NCBI GenBank assembly: GCA_003134675.1
Contig: PLBZ01000065.1
Coordinates: 329-9,359 of the forward strand
Reading direction: 5' to 3'
From: Solirubrobacterales bacterium
GTDB lineage: Bacteria; Actinomycetota; Thermoleophilia; Solirubrobacterales; Solirubrobacteraceae
Length of the DNA stretch: 9,031 bases
This document shows positions 1-5,529 of this stretch, piece by piece. Each line of letters begins with the position of its first letter. Positions within the stretch are counted from its first letter, which is position 1. The notes beneath the pieces are model-generated. The model ran no database searches, was not told the origin of the DNA, and worked only from the letters and a program-made list of their open reading frames with translations. Made by a program: the position numbers and the translations under genes.

Positions 1-28
1 TCAGCACGACGGTGATCAGCACCGTCAC
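1..28 (-). CDS. Possible start of a further minus-strand gene (cut by left edge)
   Basis: A GTG at 28-26 opens a frame that runs off the left edge and reads MTVLITVVL, a hydrophobic start typical of a signal peptide or first membrane helix. It lies 32 bp beyond the stop of the small membrane protein gene on the same strand, which is operon-like spacing. The sequence before it offers only a weak purine stretch (GAGA) as a ribosome binding site. Only nine codons are visible, so no family can be named and the call could be chance. Confidence 0.22.
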
Positions 29-60
29 CTTGTCTCACTGACGCTGGTCAACCACTCACG

Positions 61-252
61 TCAGTCCGGCGGGGGGTTCTTGCGCTTATCTCGCGCTTTC
101 TCGCGAAACACAAAATGCCACAGCGCGGCCAGCAGCAGATAGCCGCCTACGATCGAGATCACTGAGACCACAGCCACCGCCGTGTTGTTCGTGCTGACCG
201 ATTCTCCATCTAGGGCGACTGGCACCAGCAGGGTCAAGGCAAGGAGATCCAT
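61..252 (-). CDS. Small single-pass (or signal plus single-pass) membrane protein, 63 aa
   Basis: I do not recognise a family. Residues 1-14 are hydrophobic, residues 15-25 are polar (DGESVSTNN), residues 26-50 form a clear membrane helix (AVAVVSVISIVGGYLLLAALWHFVF), and the tail is strongly basic (REKARDKRK) ending in a Pro-rich NPPPD. By the positive-inside rule the tail should be cytoplasmic and the N-terminus outside. The first hydrophobic stretch may be a signal peptide or a membrane-dipping segment. The ATG at 252 is 18 bp after the lipoprotein stop on the same strand, so the two are probably cotranscribed. No good Shine-Dalgarno is visible. The composition and topology are too protein-like to be a shadow frame, but the function is unknown. 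Confidence 0.65.
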   Translation of the reverse strand: MDLLALTLLVPVALDGESVSTNNTAVAVVSVISIVGGYLLLAALWHFVFREKARDKRKNPPPD

Positions 253-270
253 ACCGATCTTGCCGCTGCT

Positions 271-1086
271 CTACAGGCCCTGCGGGTGGCGCACGGCGTA
301 GCCTTCCAACGGGGGCGTCGCCACCAGCCAGCGGGATGCGTAAGGGCCGCTGCGGCCCGCGGTGTCAAACCACATCCCGTCTACCTCCATGAAGGTGTGC
401 CCGGCGTTTGCGTAGATCGTGATCCAGTTACCAGGGCCCGGTTCGCCCCAGTTTGCGAGATCGCCCGACACAAGGGGAGCGCTGAGCAGGCCACCGGCCG
501 CGAGCGCATAGCTCACGGAGCCCGAGCAGTCATATCCGTTGGCGACGAACGACGCGTGTCCTCCACCCCAGATGTAAGGGAAGTCTGCGATCGCGTTGCC
601 GCCGGCGATCACCTTGGCGACGACCGCGGGGATGCCGGGGGGTGGGTTGATCGTGCCGTTGCCCCCGACCGACTCGCCACCGGCGACGGGGATGAGCTGC
701 TGCGCCCGCGCGCGTTGCGCCGTGCGTTCGACCGCGTGCATCTGGCTGAGCTCGCGGCGCACTTCGGCGTCTGAAGGGGCGCCTGGCGCCACTGCGGCTT
801 CCCCCGCCACCCGCGGTGCGCTGGCAGATCGATGATGCACCGACGCCGGCAGGGGAAAGCTCTTGGCTTCTTCTGGATCGCGTACCTCCCTGGCGGTGCC
901 TCCCGCGCCTGCTGTGGACGGCACGGCGGATGAGCCCGCCACCGCCGCCACCTCGACGGAAGGGCTCGCTTTCGCTTTCGCCTTAGAGGAGCGCTCTGCG
1001 GCTTTCCCCGTTCCGCCGCAGCCGGCGAGTGCGGCCACGACCAGCGGGCAGGCGCACGCGACGATTGCTTGCTGGCGTGAGCTCAT
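271..1086 (-). CDS. Secreted lipoprotein with C-terminal NlpC/P60-like cysteine hydrolase domain
   Basis: Probable surface-anchored cell-wall hydrolase or related cysteine peptidase. From the ATG at 1086 it is 271 aa. Residues 1-22 form a signal peptide ending in a lipobox (LAGC, lipidated Cys23). A low-complexity Ala/Ser/Lys/Pro linker runs to about residue 105, followed by a short helical stretch (105-132) and a globular domain from about 150 to 271. That domain contains YIWGGGH (171-177), GYDCSGSVSYAL (184-195, putative nucleophile Cys187), WITIYANAGHTFMEVDG (221-237, putative His230) and WFDTAG (239-244). This order resembles the NlpC/P60 Cys-His arrangement, but the His sits in an unusual NAGH context and the third catalytic residue is unclear. 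A GTG at 1116 would add ten residues. I prefer 1086 because the signal peptide then has normal length and a TAGCCT box lies 7 nt upstream. The substrate is not visible. Confidence 0.85.
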   Translation of the reverse strand: MSSRQQAIVACACPLVVAALAGCGGTGKAAERSSKAKAKASPSVEVAAVAGSSAVPSTAGAGGTAREVRDPEEAKSFPLPASVHHRSASAPRVAGEAAVAPGAPSDAEVRRELSQMHAVERTAQRARAQQLIPVAGGESVGGNGTINPPPGIPAVVAKVIAGGNAIADFPYIWGGGHASFVANGYDCSGSVSYALAAGGLLSAPLVSGDLANWGEPGPGNWITIYANAGHTFMEVDGMWFDTAGRSGPYASRWLVATPPLEGYAVRHPQGL

Positions 1087-1093
1087 CCACAGA

Positions 1094-1099
1094 AGGCTA
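1094..1099 (-). promoter_or_regulatory. Putative -10 box for the lipoprotein gene (leaderless type)
   Basis: On the minus strand this reads TAGCCT, matching the actinobacterial -10 pattern TANNNT. It is followed by 7 nt and the ATG at 1086, the spacing expected when the transcript begins at the start codon. No Shine-Dalgarno precedes that ATG, which fits a leaderless mRNA. No convincing -35 element is seen. The call rests on spacing and on the similar arrangement at other genes in the window. Confidence 0.4.
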
Positions 1100-1126
1100 G
1101 CGGGGGTGTCCGCCACGACGTGTCGC

Positions 1127-1132
1127 TACCCT
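1127..1132 (+). promoter_or_regulatory. Putative -10 box (TACCCT) for the gtrA-like gene
   Basis: TACCCT fits TANNNT and would place transcription initiation near 1139. The mRNA would then either be leaderless from the ATG at 1139 or carry a 21-nt leader containing AGGAGG before the GTG at 1160. The same hexamer stands at the same distance from the start of the GT-C gene at 7105. No clear -35 is visible. Together with the opposing box at 1094-1099 it forms a compact divergent promoter region. Confidence 0.4.
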
Positions 1133-1159
1133 GAGCAGATGCGCGAGGAGGCGACCGCC

Positions 1160-1585
1160 GTGGAGGTACGCACGCACATTCGCCTCCTGCATGGCATGCG
1201 GCGACCGGCCAACTGGCTCCAGCTCGTCCGCTTCGGGCTCGTGGGAGGCGTTGGCTTCGCCGTCAACCTTGCGGTCTATTCGCTGTTCGTGCACCCGGTG
1301 GGGGTCGACTACCGGGTCGCCTCGGTTGCCGCATGGCTGGTGGCGGTGATCAACAACTTCGTGCTCAACCGCCACTGGACGTTCGACGCGCGCGCTGGCC
1401 GGGCGCGCTTCCAGGCGCTGCGCTTCCTCGTGGTCAGTCTCGTTGCCGAGGGTTGCAGCTTGCTGCTGCTGACGCTGTTCGTGGAGAGCGTGGGCATCGC
1501 CAAGATCCCGGCGCAGGCGCTGGCCGTGGCGGCATCGATGCCGCTGAACTTCCTCGGCAACAAGCTCTGGAGCTTCCGCGCATAG
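1160..1585 (+). CDS. GtrA-family membrane protein
   Basis: A 141-aa protein with four predicted membrane helices (about residues 22-44, 52-70, 84-107 and 115-135). Family signatures are RFGLVGGVGFAVN at the first helix, NNFVLNRHWTF at the end of the second and NFLGNKLWSF near the C-terminus. GtrA/DPMS-type proteins are thought to move or help use polyprenyl-phosphate-linked sugars during surface glycan or teichoic acid modification, so a role in envelope glycosylation is likely, with the sugar unknown. The open frame continues far upstream, but AGGAGG at 1146-1151 sits 8 nt before the GTG at 1160, which decides the start. An ATG at 1139 would add seven residues and is the leaderless alternative. 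It is divergent from the lipoprotein gene and has no cognate GT2 glycosyltransferase beside it. Confidence 0.88.
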   Translation: MEVRTHIRLLHGMRRPANWLQLVRFGLVGGVGFAVNLAVYSLFVHPVGVDYRVASVAAWLVAVINNFVLNRHWTFDARAGRARFQALRFLVVSLVAEGCSLLLLTLFVESVGIAKIPAQALAVAASMPLNFLGNKLWSFRA

Positions 1586-1632
1586 GGCATAGGGCCGAGT
1601 CTGCCGCCGCTGGCGCTCACGCACGGCCGCCG

Positions 1633-1658
1633 GCCTGGTGCCTTCCGGCTTCCCAGGC
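1633..1658 (+). terminator. Possible hairpin after the gtrA-like gene
   Basis: GCCTGG (1633-1638) pairs with CCAGGC (1653-1658). Inside it, GCC and GGC can pair around a TTCC loop, giving an interrupted stem-loop about 50 bp past the gtrA stop and just before the next promoter. There is no T tract, so it is at best a weak or factor-dependent terminator. GC-rich DNA forms such stems by chance fairly often. Confidence 0.22.
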
Positions 1659-1661
1659 GGG

Positions 1662-1689
1662 TTGGAGGCTCGCGGCCGGTACTTATACT
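1662..1689 (+). promoter_or_regulatory. Sigma70-like promoter for the BFN-domain gene
   Basis: TTGGAG (1662-1667) and TATACT (1684-1689) are separated by 16 bp and closely match the housekeeping -35/-10 consensus. Transcription would begin near 1696, leaving a leader of about 20 nt that contains GGAGG at 1707-1711. This is the best promoter match in the window, which suggests steady expression of the downstream gene. Confidence 0.65.
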
Positions 1690-1717
1690 CTGGACTTCCC
1701 CCCTCTGGAGGATTCTG

Positions 1718-2209
1718 TTGCAGGAGATGGTCATCTACGGCGTCAGCTTCGACATGGTTGGCAAGCAGCCGATCGTGCTCTTGAAGACGGCTGAGGGCAA
1801 CAAGTTCCTTCCGATCTGGATAGGGCATCCAGAGGCTGCCTCGATTCTGATGAAGCTCCAGGGCGCGGGCACCCCGCGGCCAATGACCCACGATCTGCTG
1901 TGCGACATCCTCGGTGAGCTGGATGTCAAGTGCACGCAGGTCTCGGTGACCGAGCTGCGCGAGAACACTTTCTTCGCCTCGATCACCCTCAGCGTCGCGG
2001 GTCGAGAGATGGAGATCGACTCCCGTCCGAGCGACGCGATCGCCCTTGCGGTGCGCTCGGGGGCGCCGATTTACGCCGCGGATGAGGTGATCGCCGAGTC
2101 TGCAATCGAGTTCGAGCACAACGTCGACGAGTCAGAGGACGTCGTCGAGAAGTTCAAGGAGTTCCTCGATCATGTGTCCCCGGAGGATTTTGCGGCGGGA
2201 GATTCCTGA
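1718..2209 (+). CDS. Bifunctional nuclease (BFN/DUF151) domain protein
   Basis: A 163-aa protein of the BFN family (DUF151), found widely in actinobacteria and also in thermophiles and plants, where a member was reported to have DNase and RNase activity. Visible hallmarks are LPIWIG (31-36) followed by EAASILMKLQG, RPMTHDLL (54-61), and IDSRPSDAIALAVRS (100-114) followed by PIYAADEVI. A C-terminal acidic helix ends in EKFKEFLDHVSPEDF, typical of actinobacterial members. Length is normal. GGAGG (1707-1711) lies 6 nt before a TTG at 1718, so I start there; the ATG at 1727 has GGAG directly against it and is less well spaced. It has no signal peptide and should be cytoplasmic. The in vivo substrate is not known, and nuclease activity is inferred from the family only. 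Confidence 0.92.
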   Translation: MQEMVIYGVSFDMVGKQPIVLLKTAEGNKFLPIWIGHPEAASILMKLQGAGTPRPMTHDLLCDILGELDVKCTQVSVTELRENTFFASITLSVAGREMEIDSRPSDAIALAVRSGAPIYAADEVIAESAIEFEHNVDESEDVVEKFKEFLDHVSPEDFAAGDS

Positions 2210-2266
2210 GGTGGGGATTTTTGGAGATCGTCCACGCGGGTGTGTTCTCTAGCTGAGGTGATGGGG

Positions 2267-2288
2267 CGTTGGGCCTCCATGCCCAACG
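2267..2288. terminator. Hairpin in convergent gap, probable bidirectional terminator
   Basis: CGTTGGGC (2267-2274) and GCCCAACG (2281-2288) form a perfect 8-bp stem with a 6-nt loop. It lies between the stop of the BFN gene (+, 2209) and the stop of ddl (-, 2310), where both transcripts must end. No T tract follows on either strand, so it may be an L-shaped terminator or work with Rho. The rest of the 100-bp gap shows only a repeated CTGAGGTG (2206-2213 and 2253-2260). Confidence 0.55.
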
Positions 2289-2309
2289 ACGGGAGCGAAG
2301 CGTTGATTC

Positions 2310-3284
2310 CTAGCGGGTGAAGGCGCTGTCGAGGATCCGCCCGACGAGCTCGTCGAAGCCGATCGAGGCGGCATCCGCCGCCTGTGGGAGCAGGCTCGTT
2401 GCGGTCAGGCCCGGCACGACGTTCGTCTCCAGCACCGCCAGCTCCCCGCTCCCCTCGTCGAGCATCAGGTCCACTCGTGCGACGCCGTGGCAGCCGAGCA
2501 GGCGGTACGTCTCCAGTGCCAGCTCCTGTGCGCGCTCCGTCACGCCCTCGGGCAGCTCGGCCGGGCACACGAACGTCGTGCGCCCGATCTCATATCGTGA
2601 CTCGAAGTCGTAGAAGTCCTCGTCGCGTGGAACCGCCTCCACCACGGGCAGCGGGGTGGGTGGGGACTCCATCTCATCATCGCTCGCCGTCGCGGCGTCG
2701 AGCACCGATACGGCGAGGTCGCGTCCCTTCACGTAGCGCTCGACCAGGACGTTGCGGTCGTAGGAGAAGGCCGCCACCAGCGCGCTCGGCACCTCGTCGG
2801 CGGACCGCGCGAACTTGACGCCCAGCGCCGAGCCCTGGCGTGCCGGCTTGACGACAAGCGGGAATCCCAGTCTGTCACCGACGTCTCTCAGCGTGGCCGC
2901 CCCGCCGAGCTCCTTGAAGGAGGCCTCGCTAAACGCGTGGAAGTCGGGCGTCGGTATCTCCGCGGCGCGCATCAGGTGCTTAGCCAGCACCTTGTCGGAG
3001 GACTGGACGCAGGCCGCCGGGCCCGAGCCCGTGTAGGGAACGCCGACAGCCTCCAGCAGCTCCTGCACGGTGCCGTCCTCGCCGTCGCCTCCGTGCATCG
3101 CGACGAACACCGCGTCTGGGCCCGCCGCGCGCAGCTTCGCAACGAGCTCCGAACCGGCGTCGATCGTGACCGTGTCATGGCCCAGTCGCTGCAGGGCGTC
3201 CTGGACCTGCGCGCCAGAGCGCAGTGACACTCCTCGCTCCAGCGAGCGGCCGCCCTGGAGCACGGCGACCCGCTTCGCCTCCAT
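2310..3284 (-). CDS. ddl: D-alanine--D-alanine ligase
   Basis: ATP-grasp enzyme that joins two D-alanines for the peptidoglycan precursor; cytoplasmic, 324 aa, normal for the family. Visible features by residue: GGRSLERGVSLRSG (11-24) with Glu16; the Ddl signature HGGDGEDGTVQ (64-74); phosphate loop GSALGV (151-156); VERYVKGRDL (181-190); FYDFESRY (224-231) with Tyr231 matching the Tyr that favours D-Ala over D-lactate as acceptor; metal ligands Asp272, Glu286 and Asn288 in VDLMLD and ETNVVPG; and TSLLP (296-300). A Pro/acidic insert occurs at about 197-212. The frame is open upstream to 3431 and overlaps the aminotransferase tail, but family alignment places the start at ATG 3284, with GGGAG 14 nt before it. 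It lies 58 bp after the aminotransferase and is probably cotranscribed. Confidence 0.95.
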   Translation of the reverse strand: MEAKRVAVLQGGRSLERGVSLRSGAQVQDALQRLGHDTVTIDAGSELVAKLRAAGPDAVFVAMHGGDGEDGTVQELLEAVGVPYTGSGPAACVQSSDKVLAKHLMRAAEIPTPDFHAFSEASFKELGGAATLRDVGDRLGFPLVVKPARQGSALGVKFARSADEVPSALVAAFSYDRNVLVERYVKGRDLAVSVLDAATASDDEMESPPTPLPVVEAVPRDEDFYDFESRYEIGRTTFVCPAELPEGVTERAQELALETYRLLGCHGVARVDLMLDEGSGELAVLETNVVPGLTATSLLPQAADAASIGFDELVGRILDSAFTR

Positions 3285-3342
3285 CTGCTTGCGCGATTCT
3301 CCCGCACCCGCGACTGCCGCGATCACGACCCAGGGCCCCCGC

Positions 3343-4815
3343 TCATCGCTTCTTGGCCCGGCGCGCTCTGCTCTCCTCGTCGCGCTGTGGCAGCTCGAGC
3401 ACGTCCGCGAGGCCGACGCCGCCGGGGGCATCTCCGACCGCCGCCGGGGAGGGCGATTGCGACGCCGGCGGGGAGCCCGTCGTCAGCGTCCCGAACATCC
3501 CGACCTGCCCGCGCACGACCTTGCCGATGCGCCTGATCGCCTCACGGATCTCTCCGTCCGGGGTCCCGGCGAAGTTCAACCGCATTGAGGAGCCGCCGCG
3601 GCCGTCCACGTAGGCGGCGCGGCCGGGCACGAACGCGACGCCCTCGCTCTCCAGCGCCCGCGCGAGCAGGTCGGTCGTGTCGATGTAATCGGGCAGCGTC
3701 GCCCACACGAACAGCCCACCCTGTGGCGTCGTCCAGCTGGCGTCAGCGCCAAAGTGCTCCTCGAGCGCCTCGAGCATCGTGTCGCGTCGACCCCTGTAGA
3801 GGGTCTTGAGTCGCTCCACGTACTCAAGCCAGGCCGGGCGGGCTCCGATTCCTCGCTCTGAGAAGTAAGCGGCGACGAACAGCTGGGTCATCGGCGAGCT
3901 GCACAGGTCGGCGCCCTGTTTACCGAGGTTCAACTTCTCGAGCACCGGCCGCGGCGCGACTGCCCAGCCAAGCCGCAGTCCGGGCGAGAGGATCTTCGAG
4001 AACGTACCCAGGTAGATCACCAGATCTGAGGCCCCGTCATGGGCGGGCGGGCTTCCATTCGAAGCGTCCAGTGAGTACAGCGTCGGCAGCATCTCGCCCT
4101 CGTAGCGCAGCAGGCCGTAGGGGTTGTCCTCGAGGATCAGCAGCTCGCGCTCGCGCGCGACCTCGATCAGGCGACGGCGCCGCGGCAGCGACATCGTCAC
4201 CCCGCCTGGGTTCTGGAAGTTGGGGATCGTGTAGATGAACTTGGGCCGCCTGCCTTCGCCGGCCAGCCGATCGAGCACCGTCTCCAGCTCGTCGATCGGC
4301 ATCCCGTCGGCGTCCATCTCGATCTGCACGACGTGGGCCTCATACGCGCCGAACGTCGGCACCGCGCCTGGGTAGGTGGGCGCCTCCGCGACGATCACAT
4401 CGCCCGGGTCGATCAGGGCCTTGCACACGAGGTCGATCACCTGCTGGCCGCCGGTCGTGACGATCACGTTCGCGGGGTCGACCGCGGTGTCCTCGGCGGC
4501 CATCACTTCGACGATGCAGTCAGCCGCGACCGCCATCCCCTCGGTCGGGCCGTACTGAAGCGCGCGCGCGGTGGACTCGGCGGCGACGTGGGCCATCAGC
4601 TTGGCGTAGAGCTCCGGCGCGAACGTGCTCGTGTCGGGGAGGCCGCCCGCGAGCGAGATCACCTCAGAGCGCTCGGTCAGCGCCATCATCTCGCGCATCG
4701 CCGAGCTTTTCATCCCCCGCGTGCGCGCGGCGAACAGCGCCTCATAGCGCGCGAGCTCGTGTGCGGTCGCTCGCTCCCGCCTACCGCCTCCTTGTCCACT
4801 GATCGATCGGTCCAT
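3343..4815 (-). CDS. Fold-type I PLP aminotransferase (LysN / 2-aminoadipate aminotransferase-like)
   Basis: A 490-aa cytoplasmic aminotransferase of the class I/II group that includes LysN/AadAT and the catalytic halves of MocR regulators; there is no DNA-binding domain here. Motifs: ISLAGGLPD (53-61), LQYGPTEG (86-93), TTGGQQVIDL (120-129), PNFQNPGGVTMS (198-209), LEDNPYGLLRYEG (228-240) with Asp230 for the PLP ring nitrogen, YLGTFSKILSPGLRLGW (268-284) with Schiff-base Lys274, and MRLNF (411-415) with Arg412 for the substrate carboxylate. The catalytic core ends near residue 435. A Pro/Ser/Gly-rich tail with a short VGLADVLELPQ segment and a basic end (RARRAKKR) follows. Start: ATG 4815, with AGAGG about 9 nt upstream. 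Substrates may be aromatic, branched-chain or aminoadipate amino acids; the sequence does not decide. It lies directly upstream of ddl in one transcription unit. Confidence 0.9.
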   Translation of the reverse strand: MDRSISGQGGGRRERATAHELARYEALFAARTRGMKSSAMREMMALTERSEVISLAGGLPDTSTFAPELYAKLMAHVAAESTARALQYGPTEGMAVAADCIVEVMAAEDTAVDPANVIVTTGGQQVIDLVCKALIDPGDVIVAEAPTYPGAVPTFGAYEAHVVQIEMDADGMPIDELETVLDRLAGEGRRPKFIYTIPNFQNPGGVTMSLPRRRRLIEVARERELLILEDNPYGLLRYEGEMLPTLYSLDASNGSPPAHDGASDLVIYLGTFSKILSPGLRLGWAVAPRPVLEKLNLGKQGADLCSSPMTQLFVAAYFSERGIGARPAWLEYVERLKTLYRGRRDTMLEALEEHFGADASWTTPQGGLFVWATLPDYIDTTDLLARALESEGVAFVPGRAAYVDGRGGSSMRLNFAGTPDGEIREAIRRIGKVVRGQVGMFGTLTTGSPPASQSPSPAAVGDAPGGVGLADVLELPQRDEESRARRAKKR

Positions 4816-4896
4816 TACCTTGAGCCTCTATTCGGCGCCGCGCTTGCGGAACCTTGCGCCACGATCGGTTAGGAGCAGGGTGCGTGGGCTATCGTC

Positions 4897-5529
4897 ATGG
4901 CGCCTCGCACGGTAGCGCACACGCCCATGAACAACCTCGTCTTCTATATCGGCCTCGGCCTCGGCCTCGCACTCGCCGCCGGACTGCGCCCCTTCTTCCC
5001 CGCGCTTCTCGCCGGTGCGCTGGCCTCCAAGAAGCTGCTCGGTCTCGGTTTCACCCACGGCCACTACCGCTTCTTGCAATCCGGCTGGTGGCTCGTCGTC
5101 CTCGCCGTTGTGCTGGTGCTCGCCTACCTGATTCAACTGCGCCTTGGCTCGGAGCGCTTCGCTTCAGGTCCCCTCTCCGCTGCGTTCGCGGGCATAGGGA
5201 TCGGCATTGGCGCGCTGCTATTTGCTGGCACCCTCGCCGCCCACGGCGATGCCTCCTGGCCAGGCCTGATCGGCGGGGCCGCCTGCGCCGCGCTGAGCCA
5301 GCTGGCGGTCCGCCCGCTGCTCTCCGGCGCCCGCACGCGCCTGCCCGATCGCGCGGCGCGCGAGGCGCTCACCCTCTACGTCGACGGCGCGGCGCTTCTC
5401 TTCGCTGCGCTCGTGGCGCTACTACATCCGCTCGGCTACCTGCTCCTCGCCCTGCTTGTGTGGCTCACAATGCGCGCGCGGCAGCGCGCTAGGAAGAAGT
5501 ACGCCGGCCTGCGAATCCTCGGGCGCTAG
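4897..5529 (+). CDS. DUF4126-like multi-pass membrane protein
   Basis: A 210-aa integral membrane protein with about five hydrophobic segments (residues 13-43, 62-82, 92-114, 120-136 and 160-192) and a basic C-terminus (RARQRARKKYAGLRILGR). The first helix carries AAGLRPFFPALLAGALA, which resembles the conserved start of DUF4126 proteins; their function is not known. The ATG at 4897 is used; a second ATG at 4927 (MNNLVFYIGL) places the helix nearer the start and is equally plausible. Neither has a good Shine-Dalgarno: AGGAG at 4871-4875 is too far away. It is divergent from the aminotransferase (81-bp gap), and its stop overlaps the start of the phosphodiesterase gene by one base, so the two products are made together. 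Confidence 0.8.
   Translation: MAPRTVAHTPMNNLVFYIGLGLGLALAAGLRPFFPALLAGALASKKLLGLGFTHGHYRFLQSGWWLVVLAVVLVLAYLIQLRLGSERFASGPLSAAFAGIGIGIGALLFAGTLAAHGDASWPGLIGGAACAALSQLAVRPLLSGARTRLPDRAAREALTLYVDGAALLFAALVALLHPLGYLLLALLVWLTMRARQRARKKYAGLRILGR

Noticed and set aside
863..1159. Upstream extension of the gtrA-like frame
   Set aside because: It is antisense to the lipoprotein signal peptide and linker, and a strong AGGAGG marks a start at 1160.
1581..1594. Tandem CATAGGG repeat at the gtrA stop codon
   Set aside because: Only two 7-bp copies, which is within chance; no further units and no associated structure.
1097..2119. Long minus-strand open frame (340 codons) across gtrA and the BFN gene
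   Set aside because: It is antisense to two well-recognised genes, its protein is Arg/His/Gln/Glu-rich without any domain, and it arises from codon bias in GC-rich DNA.
3285..3431. Upstream in-frame extension of ddl (49 codons)
   Set aside because: It overlaps the 3' end of the aminotransferase, is Ser/Arg/Ala-rich and has no counterpart in Ddl enzymes; ATG 3284 matches the family N-terminus.
4333..4872. Plus-strand open frame opposite the aminotransferase
   Set aside because: Antisense to conserved aminotransferase motifs, with His/Arg-rich composition and no recognisable domain.
4854..5492. Alternative plus-strand frame over the DUF4126-like gene
   Set aside because: Arg/Pro/Ala-rich sequence with no membrane pattern; the 4897 frame gives a coherent multi-pass protein ending in the TAGTG junction.
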